Shown here: positions 1-8,540 of the stretch, piece after piece
How the letters are laid out: each line of letters starts with the position of its first letter
Position numbering within the stretch: the first letter of the stretch is position 1
NCBI GenBank assembly: GCA_023386815.1
Contig: JAEWIZ010000022.1
Location: forward strand, 372,001-436,000
Direction: 5' to 3'
Length of the DNA: 64,000 bases
Source: Bacillota bacterium
Lineage (GTDB): Bacteria > Bacillota > Clostridia > Lachnospirales > Lachnospiraceae
The notes under the pieces: model-generated
Database searches by the model: none
The model's input: the letters and a program-made list of their open reading frames with translations, nothing else
Told to the model about the DNA's origin: nothing
Position numbers and translations under genes: made by a program

Positions 1-900
1 AATTAGTCTGCCTATGATATCAGAAATTGTCAATAATAGTGCTCCGCCAACCGCAGACATAGGAACAACATACCGTAGATTCGAACCACAGATTAAGCGC
101 ATAGTATGTGGAATCATAAGGCCAACGAATGCAATGGGTCCGGCCAGTGCTGTTGTCGCACCGCATAATAAAACGCCTGCAAAAGCACAAATTATTCTGA
201 TCACACCTGTGTTAACACCAAGTCCAGTGGCCACCTCATCTCCTAAAGCCAGCGCATTTAGTGCCGGGGTAGACAAAATACCAATCGTCATACCAATGAT
301 AAGAAAAGGTAAGATAGTGCCAATTCCCTCCCAGGTGGCACCGCTAACACTTCCAACCTGCCAGAAACGATATGCATTCATAACCTCGGTTCTTGGCAGG
401 ATTACAGCACTCACCAGAGATGCTAAGGCAGCACTGGTAGCTGCACCAGCTAACGCCAACTTAATTGGAGTAGCACCTCCGTAACCTAGTGAGCCGATTC
501 CATATACAATAATTGCAGTAACGGCTGCACCAGCTAGAGCAAACCAAATATACTCACTTGCCGTATTGATATGAAAAAATGCAATTCCACTTACTACAAA
601 TAAAGATGCTCCCGTATTGACGCCTAAAATACTGGGATCCGCAATAGGATTACGGGTAATCGCTTGCATCAGAGCGCCGGAGACCCCAAGGGAAGCTCCG
701 GCGATGATACTAAAAACAGTTCTAGGGATTCTCTCTTGTACCACTAGTGCACCAAAGGAATTACTTTGCGGATCTAATAGTGCATTGATTACATTATGAA
801 ATTCTACATATCTTGCACCAAATGCCAGTGATGCCAGTACACAAAGACCAAGACTTAGAATACTCCCAAGAACCAAAAGAATTATTTTTGTCAATTTCAT
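1..900 (-). CDS. FecCD-family iron-siderophore ABC permease (3' end off window)
   Basis: Inner-membrane permease that would pass ferric siderophore from the binding protein next to it into the cell. Reading leftwards from the ATG at 898-900 gives 300 uninterrupted codons that run off the left edge. They are very hydrophobic and carry FecCD landmarks: VQERIPRT near residue 55, GALMQAITRNPIADPSILG near residue 75, and a GPIAFVGLMIPH segment near residue 255. The family is usually about 330 residues, so roughly the last 30 are missing. The start overlaps the stop of the binding-protein gene as ATGA, which indicates translational coupling in one operon. The ATPase gene should lie further left. 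Confidence 0.93.
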   Translation of the reverse strand, partial: MKLTKIILLVLGSILSLGLCVLASLAFGARYVEFHNVINALLDPQSNSFGALVVQERIPRTVFSIIAGASLGVSGALMQAITRNPIADPSILGVNTGASLFVVSGIAFFHINTASEYIWFALAGAAVTAIIVYGIGSLGYGGATPIKLALAGAATSAALASLVSAVILPRTEVMNAYRFWQVGSVSGATWEGIGTILPFLIIGMTIGILSTPALNALALGDEVATGLGVNTGVIRIICAFAGVLLCGATTALAGPIAFVGLMIPHTMRLICGSNLRYVVPMSAVGGALLLTISDIIGRLI

Positions 901-1976
901 TTCACTTTATCAGCTGCCTCTCCAATTAATTTCAGATAATCATCAATTGTTGCTGGGATAGAAAGTGCACTTGGTGTTCCGGATGCCGCAAGGGGTGTCC
1001 CATCCTCAATCAGTGCCACTGCGCCGTTTTGCACAGCCGGGATAGTTCCCACGAGAGAATCCGCCTGTAATGCATCAAGTAAGGAGGAATCCCCATAAGC
1101 GATGATTACATCAATATCCTTTAATACTTCAACATTTTCAGCACTTAACTCAAGAGCAAAGCTACTGGAATCCTGTGCAAGATCTAAGACGCTTTGTGGA
1201 AACTCCATGCCTAAATCTGTCAGATATGCAGCACGTGGATCAGTCGGTAAATAGATATAGAACTTTCCTAAATCTGAAGGATTAAAATAGAAAAACGCTG
1301 CGGATTTTCCGCTGATCTGTGGATAAGTGCTGGTTTTCTCAGCGATCAGCTGTTCTAACTGTGCTACTACCGCTTCACCTTCCGCCTTCATACCCATACC
1401 AGTTGCATTCAGGATAATTTGATCACGCCAATATGTCTGCCAAGACATGGTCGGGAATGCTACAACAGGTGCGATTTCACTTAAAAGATCATACTCCTCC
1501 CTAGTAATTCCTGAATAAGCAGCTAAAATGATATCCGGCTGAACATCACTGATTGCTTCGTAATCTAATCCGTCTGTATCATGAAAGAGAGTTGGTTCTT
1601 CAACACCTAATTTCGTAAATTCTTCTTTTGTCCAGGGCAACAAACCACTGCCATCGATTACACCGTAATTTGCTTCAGAGACACCGACAGGAACAACACC
1701 AAGTGCCAAAGGAACATCCTGATTTCCCCAAGAGATGGTTGCAATTCTCTCTGGCTTGCTTTCAATTACTGTTTCTCCATAAGCATGTTTTATGGTTAGC
1801 GGATATTGTGTGGTATCCTCCGCAGCAGGTGCTTCCTCGGTAACCGGTGCTTGTGTTGCTGCAGGTGTTGCAGTATTTGCTTCCTCCTTGGTAGCCTCCG
1901 GAGCTGAGCTAGAGCAAGCTGTTAATGACAGCGCTAATGCGATGGTTAGAATTGAACTAATTACTTTAAATTTCAT
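897..1976 (-). CDS. Iron-siderophore ABC transporter substrate-binding lipoprotein (FecB/FepB type)
   Basis: Extracytoplasmic lipoprotein that captures ferric siderophore or a similar iron complex. The 359 residues begin with a signal peptide ending in a lipobox (SLTAC, Cys about 21). A low-complexity Ala/Glu/Thr linker follows, then a periplasmic-binding fold with the hallmark KPERIATISWGNQDVPLALG near residue 78. The start has a good ribosome site (AAAGGAG, 6 nt spacing). It is the first visible gene of an operon, overlaps the permease gene by 4 bp, and sits behind a promoter with a Fur-box match. The exact siderophore cannot be read from sequence. Confidence 0.94.
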   Translation of the reverse strand: MKFKVISSILTIALALSLTACSSSAPEATKEEANTATPAATQAPVTEEAPAAEDTTQYPLTIKHAYGETVIESKPERIATISWGNQDVPLALGVVPVGVSEANYGVIDGSGLLPWTKEEFTKLGVEEPTLFHDTDGLDYEAISDVQPDIILAAYSGITREEYDLLSEIAPVVAFPTMSWQTYWRDQIILNATGMGMKAEGEAVVAQLEQLIAEKTSTYPQISGKSAAFFYFNPSDLGKFYIYLPTDPRAAYLTDLGMEFPQSVLDLAQDSSSFALELSAENVEVLKDIDVIIAYGDSSLLDALQADSLVGTIPAVQNGAVALIEDGTPLAASGTPSALSIPATIDDYLKLIGEAADKVK

Positions 1977-2098
1977 ATGTACTCTCCTTTAATTTTCATT
2001 CTGCATAAATCAGCTCTCTGATTTATTTGCTGCATGGGTTGCTTACATCACTTCCATTTATTAAATTTAATATTGGTAGTTTTTTGAACAGCAAATTT

Positions 2099-2127
2099 AG
2101 TCTATATGAGAACATTGTCTTTGTCAA
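2099..2127 (-). promoter_or_regulatory. Sigma-A-type promoter of the iron uptake operon
   Basis: On the minus strand TTGACA (2122-2127) is followed after 17 bp by TAGACT (2099-2104). Transcription would run into the siderophore-binding gene at 1976 with a leader of about 115 nt. Confidence 0.7.
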
Positions 2128-2134
2128 GTATTTT

Positions 2135-2153
2135 GATAGTGATTATCATTATA
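2135..2153 (-). promoter_or_regulatory. Fur box
   Basis: GATAGTGATTATCATTATA matches the classical 19-bp Fur consensus GATAATGATTATCATTATC at 17 of 19 positions. It lies 8 bp upstream of the -35 element of the iron operon promoter, so iron-dependent repression is expected. The match is seen; the regulator itself is not in the window. Confidence 0.8.
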
Positions 2154-2273
2154 CTTTAATGAGAAAATATCTCTTTAACTTTCTTAAGGACATCATTAAA
2201 ATCGAAAGAAACATAACTTTTTTCACGAAAAATAACATGGTATAATTCCTTAATTCATGAGATGATATAATCA

Positions 2274-2305
2274 CAGATCGCACCTTTCCATTGGGTGCCG
2301 ATCTG
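2274..2305. other. Intergenic stem-loop
   Basis: CAGATCG-CACC pairs with GGTG-c-CGATCTG, an 11-bp stem with one bulge and an 8-9 nt loop. No T-run follows on either strand, so it is not an obvious terminator. Role unknown. Confidence 0.5.
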
Positions 2306-2350
2306 TTACTGCTGAATCAGCAAAACTAATTCTCGTGCCTTAAAAACAAA

Positions 2351-2381
2351 AAAATAACTTCTGCTTTGCAGAAGTTATTTT
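2351..2381 (-). terminator. Intrinsic terminator after the FtsA-like gene
   Basis: A 14-bp perfect stem (AAAATAACTTCTGC / GCAGAAGTTATTTT) with a 3-nt loop, flanked by A/T runs on both sides. It can end minus-strand transcripts of the 2445-4538 gene and may work in both directions. Confidence 0.85.
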
Positions 2382-2444
2382 TTATCTTCACAGGTTGGCG
2401 TAACTATTATCATCCTGCTTTCTTTCCTATTTCATTCTCTTTGT

Positions 2445-4538
2445 TTATGGCTGCCACTCAATCTGAATATGATCTCCATCCTGAATTGATGCTGTAAAAT
2501 CGACTCTTATTCCATTAACCTCAGTCACCAGTTCTGTTCCCTTCATAACGGATAGATCAAAGGGATAAAAATCAAAAATATCAACAAAAATATAGCTTTC
2601 TTTATTCTCCAGCTTAACAACAGTAGAATTCACTGTAACATAGATATCTCTACCAGCAGTCTTTTTTGTAACTTCGATAGACTTTGTCTTACTATCATCC
2701 TTTGTCTCAAGCTCCTTGTCGGCATCTTCCTCGCTATCATTTTCGGATCCATCCGAATTACTGCTTTCCTCTGCTAATTGCTGGCTATTCAAATTGCAGG
2801 TTATGCTAAAGTTCTCATACACCTTTTCTTCCAAACCAGCGATCACATTATTTACAAGAATCTCACCCTTGTACTGAATATCCATAAATTCCAATACCTG
2901 CTGGAGGGTATAGTAATTCAACATCAAAACCTCATCCTGATCCTGTATGCTATAATATTCCGAGACTAGCCTTCCATTAACCTCAATGAATTTCGGACAA
3001 AGAATCTTTGAACCATTGAAAGTAATTGTGATCGTACTATGATATTCCGGAAGTTGTCCTATTTCACAAACTGCATCTTCCCCTACGGTGGATTCGACTA
3101 TTTCTATCTTATCATTTTGGAGAATTCTATGATTTAATCCTACAATTTCTCCATTCAGCTTAATATGTGCTGCCTCACCTAGCTCCCCTCTTATCATGCG
3201 AGGGCTTCCGTTTAGTGTAAAGTTAATTGGCTTACCTCTTCTTGGAAATAGCTTTTCATTCGGAAAGCCCATTAAAATTGCTGCATCAGATACTGTCAAT
3301 TTATCATTATCGTATAATTTTACCCTTACACCATTTACAGTGACAAAAATAAAATTATTACTTTTTTCGTAAAAAGTGAGACAGATACCAACAGGTGTTA
3401 CTAAAAGAGAATCTTTCTTTATCTTCTCCTGTAAAAATGTTACATTCCCAAGCACTTCTTCACCACGAAGAGCAACGCGATCCTGCGGTAAATCCAAGAA
3501 ATGTGCCAAACTGGTAACAAAACCGGGAATCTTGCCTCCACCACCTACTACAAAAACGGCACTGACTGACTTACCACCGTTAAGCTCAATTATTTTATCC
3601 GCCACACTTTGGGTGATTTTATGTACAACCTGGGATACCGAATCAAGAACCTCTTCTGGGCTCACCTTATATTTAGTCCCCATAATATCCTTATAGGAAA
3701 TACTTTTTTTCTTGAGACAGGAGGTCTTCATTGCCTCTGCCACATTAAATTCCACAAGATATTTCTGTGCAATCGCTTCCGTAATCTCATCTCCGGCATA
3801 TGGAATCATTCCATATGCTACAATGCTCCCATCCTTTGTGATTGATATATCGGAGGTACCAGCTCCTACATCTACCATCGCTATATTCAGTAGTCTGAAA
3901 CGCTCTGGAATTGCCACATTAATCGCAGCGATAGGCTCCAGCGTCAGGCATACCACCTCTAACCCTGCCGCTTCAACTGCAGCATAAAGTCCATTAATAA
4001 CCTCATCCGGCAAAAAGGTAGCCAGTAGGTGGGTACCAATTTTATTTGCTTTATGACCAAGGAGCTTGGCGATATTATAGCCATTTAAACTATAATTAAT
4101 GACGGAGTATCCGACACAGTAGAAATTAATCTTATCTTCCTTAAGCTCTTCTCTGAGGGTTTCATATGCCTTCTCCACACCAATTAAATCAAGAGATTGA
4201 ATATGCTCTTCATTTACCGTGGTTTCCGTTATAAAATCATATTCTGCATATACCTGTATCGTCTTAAGTACACGTCCTGCGGCAGCAATACACACTTGCG
4301 TTAATTTGCGGCCAATCTGTTTCTCCAATTCTTCTTTCACAGTCCGAATAGTCTCCGAAACCTGGGCAATATCATGAATCTGCCCGTCCATCATTGCCCT
4401 TGTCTCATGCTCCCGAATGCACTGAGCCATAACAATGAACTGATTATTTTGCTTCCGATAGCCAACAGTGCCAACGATACTTCTTGTTCCTATATCCAAA
4501 CCAAATACGAGATGTTCAGGGTGTTTATCATATTCCAT
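2445..4538 (-). CDS. FtsA/PilM-like actin-fold ATPase with long C-terminal extension
   Basis: Predicted cytoplasmic or membrane-associated ATPase of the FtsA/PilM branch of the actin superfamily, 697 residues. The nucleotide-binding fold fills about residues 1-390: phosphate 1 motif FGLDIGTRSIVG near 10, phosphate 2 VDVGAGTSDIS near 215, adenosine motif VFVVGGGGKIPGF near 330. The remaining 300 residues are not found in ordinary FtsA. They look like several small beta-rich repeats (VTVNGVRV, FNGSKILC, VTVNSTVV, TEVNGIRV) split by an acidic linker rich in Glu, Asp and Ser. An earlier ATG at 4583 is in frame, but the ATG at 4538 has GGAGG 6 nt upstream and starts the conserved domain, so it is chosen. 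Single-gene unit. Role in division or envelope assembly is inferred from the fold only. Confidence 0.8.
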   Translation of the reverse strand: MEYDKHPEHLVFGLDIGTRSIVGTVGYRKQNNQFIVMAQCIREHETRAMMDGQIHDIAQVSETIRTVKEELEKQIGRKLTQVCIAAAGRVLKTIQVYAEYDFITETTVNEEHIQSLDLIGVEKAYETLREELKEDKINFYCVGYSVINYSLNGYNIAKLLGHKANKIGTHLLATFLPDEVINGLYAAVEAAGLEVVCLTLEPIAAINVAIPERFRLLNIAMVDVGAGTSDISITKDGSIVAYGMIPYAGDEITEAIAQKYLVEFNVAEAMKTSCLKKKSISYKDIMGTKYKVSPEEVLDSVSQVVHKITQSVADKIIELNGGKSVSAVFVVGGGGKIPGFVTSLAHFLDLPQDRVALRGEEVLGNVTFLQEKIKKDSLLVTPVGICLTFYEKSNNFIFVTVNGVRVKLYDNDKLTVSDAAILMGFPNEKLFPRRGKPINFTLNGSPRMIRGELGEAAHIKLNGEIVGLNHRILQNDKIEIVESTVGEDAVCEIGQLPEYHSTITITFNGSKILCPKFIEVNGRLVSEYYSIQDQDEVLMLNYYTLQQVLEFMDIQYKGEILVNNVIAGLEEKVYENFSITCNLNSQQLAEESSNSDGSENDSEEDADKELETKDDSKTKSIEVTKKTAGRDIYVTVNSTVVKLENKESYIFVDIFDFYPFDLSVMKGTELVTEVNGIRVDFTASIQDGDHIQIEWQP

Positions 4539-4693
4539 CGTAAACCTCCGCAGGCTTTCTCTATCCAATATGCCTGATTGCATTTTCTATTATTATAAAA
4601 ATGATAGCAGATTAAGTGATAAAAATCAAGGTGCATCACCATCTAACCTGGGGAAACTCCATTCTTCGACAGCAATAGAATAGACTAACAATT

Positions 4694-5497
4694 TTACTGC
4701 AAACCATATCCCCTCTCTACAAGGTTAACCAGCTTGGAGAGCGCCCTTATTGCCGGTGCTCCATCAATAACATCATGGTCGACTGAAACAGTTAGATAAA
4801 GATACTCTCTTATCTCTATTCGGTCATTCTTCACCCCGGGCTTTTTGATAATGGATCCAACTGCAAAGGAAAGTGGGTGAATACTTTCCGGAATAACCCA
4901 TCCATTTATTTTCCCCATCATGCCTACAGAAGTCACCATCACTGTACCCATATTCTGCTTTGTTAAAAATGGGTTTTGAATCATCTTACTCCAAATCATT
5001 CTTCTTAAAAAACCAGGTAAGGAATAATAGAATTTCATCATGTTCTTATTTTTCATTTCCCCAAGGACATAATCACCTTCATGATTGATACTTTGTTCCT
5101 GTCCTGCTTTCATTTCAGCTGTAATATCAGAGATGCTTTTTTCATTTGCCTTACGTATGACATAGGGTAGCGGAACTTTTATGCCTTGAAGCTTTCTTTC
5201 TATCATGATAGATATATCCACATCATCAAAAGTAACAATATTACGCTTTCCTTTTCTGATTCCATGGATCTCTTTACACTCCTCCACTGTTTTACTGATG
5301 CATTTAATCAGCCAGGCATTAAAGGAGATATTCTCGCTGCGCTTTTTCTTTTCTCTCATTAATCTTCGGGCTTCGGTGACATCTAGTTCAATCAATGCTT
5401 TGATACAATTCCTGTTGTGACTTAGTATGCCAATGTCGATGGTAGACAGCCTGCTTGCCGGGAACGGTTCAATATTGTATTTTCCTATATGGTTCAT
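4694..5497 (-). CDS. Stand-alone 2-oxoacid dehydrogenase E2-like acyltransferase domain
   Basis: The 267 residues match the catalytic domain of dihydrolipoamide acyltransferases (chloramphenicol acetyltransferase fold). The C-terminal active-site motif reads DHDVIDGAPA near residue 240, where classical E2 has DHRxxDGA, so the His and Asp are kept but Arg is Asp. There is no lipoyl domain, no subunit-binding domain, and no E1 or E3 gene nearby. It is therefore unlikely to be part of a pyruvate dehydrogenase complex and may transfer acyl groups to an unknown acceptor. Ribosome site GGGAGA lies 5 nt before the ATG. The 240 bp upstream hold no other gene. Confidence 0.75.
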   Translation of the reverse strand: MNHIGKYNIEPFPASRLSTIDIGILSHNRNCIKALIELDVTEARRLMREKKKRSENISFNAWLIKCISKTVEECKEIHGIRKGKRNIVTFDDVDISIMIERKLQGIKVPLPYVIRKANEKSISDITAEMKAGQEQSINHEGDYVLGEMKNKNMMKFYYSLPGFLRRMIWSKMIQNPFLTKQNMGTVMVTSVGMMGKINGWVIPESIHPLSFAVGSIIKKPGVKNDRIEIREYLYLTVSVDHDVIDGAPAIRALSKLVNLVERGYGLQ

Positions 5498-5736
5498 GGT
5501 GTTCTCCCTATTTTATCATTATTTGCTCAACATCCATAATTGTTGATCCAAATCCGCCTAAACTCTGTAACAGTAAACGTCAGAATAATGTGATTATATT
5601 TAATATAGCATAAAAATAAATTAAGTTAAAAATTATTTTTCTCAATTTAATCATTTGTAACAAGTCTACATAAATTTTCAAAAATAATTCAAACATACCG
5701 TGAAATACTAATAAGGTCACATGAAATTCAATTATA

Positions 5737-5919
5737 ATGGGGAGGAAGCGAATAAATGTGTTATCTGAGGACGAGCGTTATGAAGAAGATATTGAACAGG
5801 TACAATTTTTAATGAATTGGGCTGAGAGAAAAGAGAATAAGAAGATAACTAGAAAAAAATATATGGATGAGTTTAAGAACGAATTTAAGGATGTATTTAG
5901 GTCAAGTACTAAGAATTGA
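5737..5919 (+). CDS. Small hypothetical protein, charged
   Basis: A 60-residue protein, highly charged (Lys, Arg, Glu, Asp) and probably helical, with no family that I recognise. The start is uncertain. The ATG at 5737 has no ribosome site upstream, and its own first codons spell GGGGAGGAA. That sequence could instead serve the in-frame GTG at 5758 with 12 nt spacing, giving 53 residues. No partner gene is adjacent; the neighbours are on the other strand. Confidence 0.5.
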   Translation: MGRKRINVLSEDERYEEDIEQVQFLMNWAERKENKKITRKKYMDEFKNEFKDVFRSSTKN

Positions 5920-6010
5920 GCAATGCGGTGCTGAATAAGCGCCGCAATCAATACGGATTAGCATTACATATTTTACGGTTTTATATTTAAATTTATACCA
6001 ATCCAAACAT

Positions 6011-6145
6011 TTACATTCGGTTGCATAACTCTTTCTTAAGTAAATCAATTTGATTTTTAAGATCTTCTATATCATGAAGAATATAATCATTCTGTGAATC
6101 GTCAGTTTGAAGAGACTGTTCTTGGGCTTCAGCTGTTAAAAGAGT
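6011..6145 (-). pseudogene. Possible 3' remnant of a coiled-coil protein gene
   Basis: Forty-four codons without a stop end at TAA 6011-6013 and encode a heptad-like tail (HDIEDLKNQIDLLKKEL). There is no start codon, and a TAA lies just upstream in frame. The fragment begins about 15 bp from the perfect inverted repeat at 6161-6237, so the 5' part may have been lost. Chance remains possible at this length. Confidence 0.3.
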
Positions 6146-6160
6146 TTATCGCAGTTTAAC

Positions 6161-6237
6161 ACGAAAGCGTAGATTGAAATATTGCCACCCCCTCCGGGGG
6201 GAGGAAGAGATAGCAATATTTCAATCTACGCTTTCGT
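6161..6237. repeat. 25-bp perfect inverted repeat with inner GC-rich hairpin
   Basis: The arms 6161-6185 and 6213-6237 are exactly complementary over 25 bp, and the 27-bp centre contains a second hairpin (CCCCC tcc GGGGG). As RNA on either strand it would form one very stable rod. No long T-run follows, so it is not a standard terminator. It resembles a miniature palindromic repeat element. Confidence 0.8.
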
Positions 6238-6327
6238 AAAAGGGAATACTAATCTATACACAAAAATTTTTCAATTCTTGTCACTATTCATACCGTAATT
6301 CTTTTATTTATTTATCATTTTAATTTA

Positions 6328-8400
6328 TCACACCTTGAATCTCTTTAAATTCTCTTCCAGATTCTTGGAATAATTATTTAGCATAACCGCCATATTCGCC
6401 AGCTCCTCCAAGGTACTTAACTGCTCCTGGGTGGAAGCTGAGACTTCTTCTGAGGCTGCCGCTGATACTTCAGATACCTCTGCAATGCTATTAATACTGT
6501 TTAGAACACTGTCCTTATCCTGATCAATCTTATGAATCACTTCATTAATTAAATTCATATTCTGCAGCAGTTCATTCATAGCCATATCAATTTTTCCGAA
6601 GTATTCCGCGGAGTCCTTTGCTGACTCTGCCTGTTCTTTGATGACAGTATTTGCTTTCATAACAAATTCCGTGGAAGCCTTTGTCTTTGATAAGATCTCA
6701 TTGGTCAGACTCTCTATCTTCTTTGTCTGCTTGCTGGACTGTTCCGCAAGCTTTCGAATTTCTTCTGCAACTACGGTAAAGCCTTTTCCATGCTCACCGG
6801 CTCTTGCTGCTTCAATAGAAGCATTTAACGATAATAATTCTGTTTGTTCTGAGGTTATATTTAATATCTCTGTAAACTCATTGATAACTGTGATACTCTT
6901 TGCAAGATCGGATATTTGCTTAGCCACCTCTTCTGTGATTGAAATAACCTCCAAGGCTTTTCCATCAAGAACACTTGCAGCCTGTATTCCTTCCACGGTA
7001 TAATTCTTAACATTCTTTGCAGCAGCTTCCATGACATTTGTATTAGTTACTGCATGATTGATCTCATCCGCTAAATCAGAGAATATTTGGACACTTCTTT
7101 CAACTTCTTCACTCTGCATACCAGCCCCCATGGCAACATCATTAATTGCACTGGAGATCTCCGATGCGGTTCGAGAGGTTGCTTCGGAGATTTTAGTAAG
7201 GGAATCCGCTGTTTTACTTACCTCTGCCGACATCTCATTGCTTTGTGAAATCAGTCCCCGGATACTTGTTACCATGGAATTAAAGGAGCCTGCTACCCTT
7301 CCTATCTCATCGGTTCTCTTTGTTCGCACTTCAACGGTCAGATCACCTTCCGCTGAAAGGAACATGGTCTTTTCTACATTCTTTAAAGCCTTGATCATAT
7401 TAAGAGAAAATAACAGTCCTCCAACTACAGCTACTACGGCAAATACTACTCCCAACAAAACAATCATATTTCGGATATTATTTGAGCCCTGTAATACTTC
7501 TGCTTCTGGAATTGTAATCGTATAGATGAAGCCGGATTCTTCACATTTGTGATAGGTAACAATCGTACTGGCTCCATTCACCATTGTTGTAAAGGTGTCT
7601 GCAGCAACTGTTTTCGCCCGTTCCTCAACTTCCGCAAATACCTGCTCTCTTTCACTTTGTATCACCTCATCATAGGATAAGGGTGATATCAGACTGCCGT
7701 TGGGTGCAAGTAAATAAGAGGCATCATTTTCACCTACTTTTAACTTGGATAACATGTTTTGAAAGGTGTCGTATTTTAACTCGATTTTAATGGCCACAAG
7801 TGGTCCATCTTTTAAAGAATATGTACTACTAATAGATTTTCCGATAGTCAGATATCCATTATTCACATATGCGTCAACGTCCTCTGCATTCAACCAAAGC
7901 AAGTCGCTCGATTCAATCAGCTTTTGATATACTTTGGTTTTTCGTATATCAGTGATTCCTTCCGGCAAGGTATTTTTAGATCCAATCATATCACCGGTTA
8001 CAAACAGTAACGATATATTATTGATAAACTTATTTGTGATCGTAATACTTTGAATATCCTTATCAAGAGCTTGTGTCAGCTTTAACCGATTTAGACTCCA
8101 CACTGCTTTTTCCTTCTCAGTGAGTCCATCCTCGGGTTCTATATTTTTAGCAACATTTTGAAAAGCATTACTTAAGGCTACCTGCAAATAAATTTGTTTT
8201 ATCTGTTCCATTTCCTGGTCAATCCGATCAGCAATTTGAGAAGCAAGAACCGTTTGGGAATCAATAGTCTGCTTTTCCAGCGCTTCTTTTGATATCTTGG
8301 TTGCCATAATTCCAATAATCAGAATCGGTACAATTACGACCGTTGATATAACAATAATTAATTGCTGCTTTAAACTCATTTTTTTCTTTGCTTTTCTCAT
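6328..8400 (-). CDS. Methyl-accepting chemotaxis protein
   Basis: Transmembrane chemoreceptor of 690 residues. A first membrane helix lies near residues 12-32. An extracellular Cache-like sensor region of about 270 residues follows, then a second helix near 312-335 (MIVLLGVVFAVVAVVGGLLF), a HAMP segment, and a long alpha-helical signalling domain. The signalling tip carries the conserved EHGKGFTVVAEEIRKLAEQS near residue 525. It would control CheA through CheW. The start has GGGGGA 6-7 nt upstream. It lies 140 bp downstream of the YesN regulator gene in the same direction, so taxis to a compound sensed by that system is possible but unproven. Confidence 0.95.
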   Translation of the reverse strand: MRKAKKKMSLKQQLIIVISTVVIVPILIIGIMATKISKEALEKQTIDSQTVLASQIADRIDQEMEQIKQIYLQVALSNAFQNVAKNIEPEDGLTEKEKAVWSLNRLKLTQALDKDIQSITITNKFINNISLLFVTGDMIGSKNTLPEGITDIRKTKVYQKLIESSDLLWLNAEDVDAYVNNGYLTIGKSISSTYSLKDGPLVAIKIELKYDTFQNMLSKLKVGENDASYLLAPNGSLISPLSYDEVIQSEREQVFAEVEERAKTVAADTFTTMVNGASTIVTYHKCEESGFIYTITIPEAEVLQGSNNIRNMIVLLGVVFAVVAVVGGLLFSLNMIKALKNVEKTMFLSAEGDLTVEVRTKRTDEIGRVAGSFNSMVTSIRGLISQSNEMSAEVSKTADSLTKISEATSRTASEISSAINDVAMGAGMQSEEVERSVQIFSDLADEINHAVTNTNVMEAAAKNVKNYTVEGIQAASVLDGKALEVISITEEVAKQISDLAKSITVINEFTEILNITSEQTELLSLNASIEAARAGEHGKGFTVVAEEIRKLAEQSSKQTKKIESLTNEILSKTKASTEFVMKANTVIKEQAESAKDSAEYFGKIDMAMNELLQNMNLINEVIHKIDQDKDSVLNSINSIAEVSEVSAAASEEVSASTQEQLSTLEELANMAVMLNNYSKNLEENLKRFKV

Positions 8401-8540
8401 TAGTAATCCCCCATAATCATATTATACTAACTATTGTAATATAAAACATAATATTCCACAATAATATATCATAATTATATTGCCTTTTCGTAAAATGTAC
8501 TAATTTCTTATGATCCTTCAAACATGAGTCTTCGTTAATA

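Noticed and set aside
14..484. Plus-strand open frame of 156 codons
   Set aside because: It lies opposite the FecCD permease frame and has no ribosome site; the minus-strand frame has clear family motifs.
4694..5497. Chloramphenicol acetyltransferase resistance gene
   Set aside because: The fold is shared, but the sequence pattern is of the E2 acyltransferase branch and the His motif differs from CAT (HxxxDG in a different setting).
7058..7525. Plus-strand open frame of 155 codons
   Set aside because: Shadow of the chemotaxis receptor; Ser/Thr-rich composition comes from the helical signalling domain read backwards.
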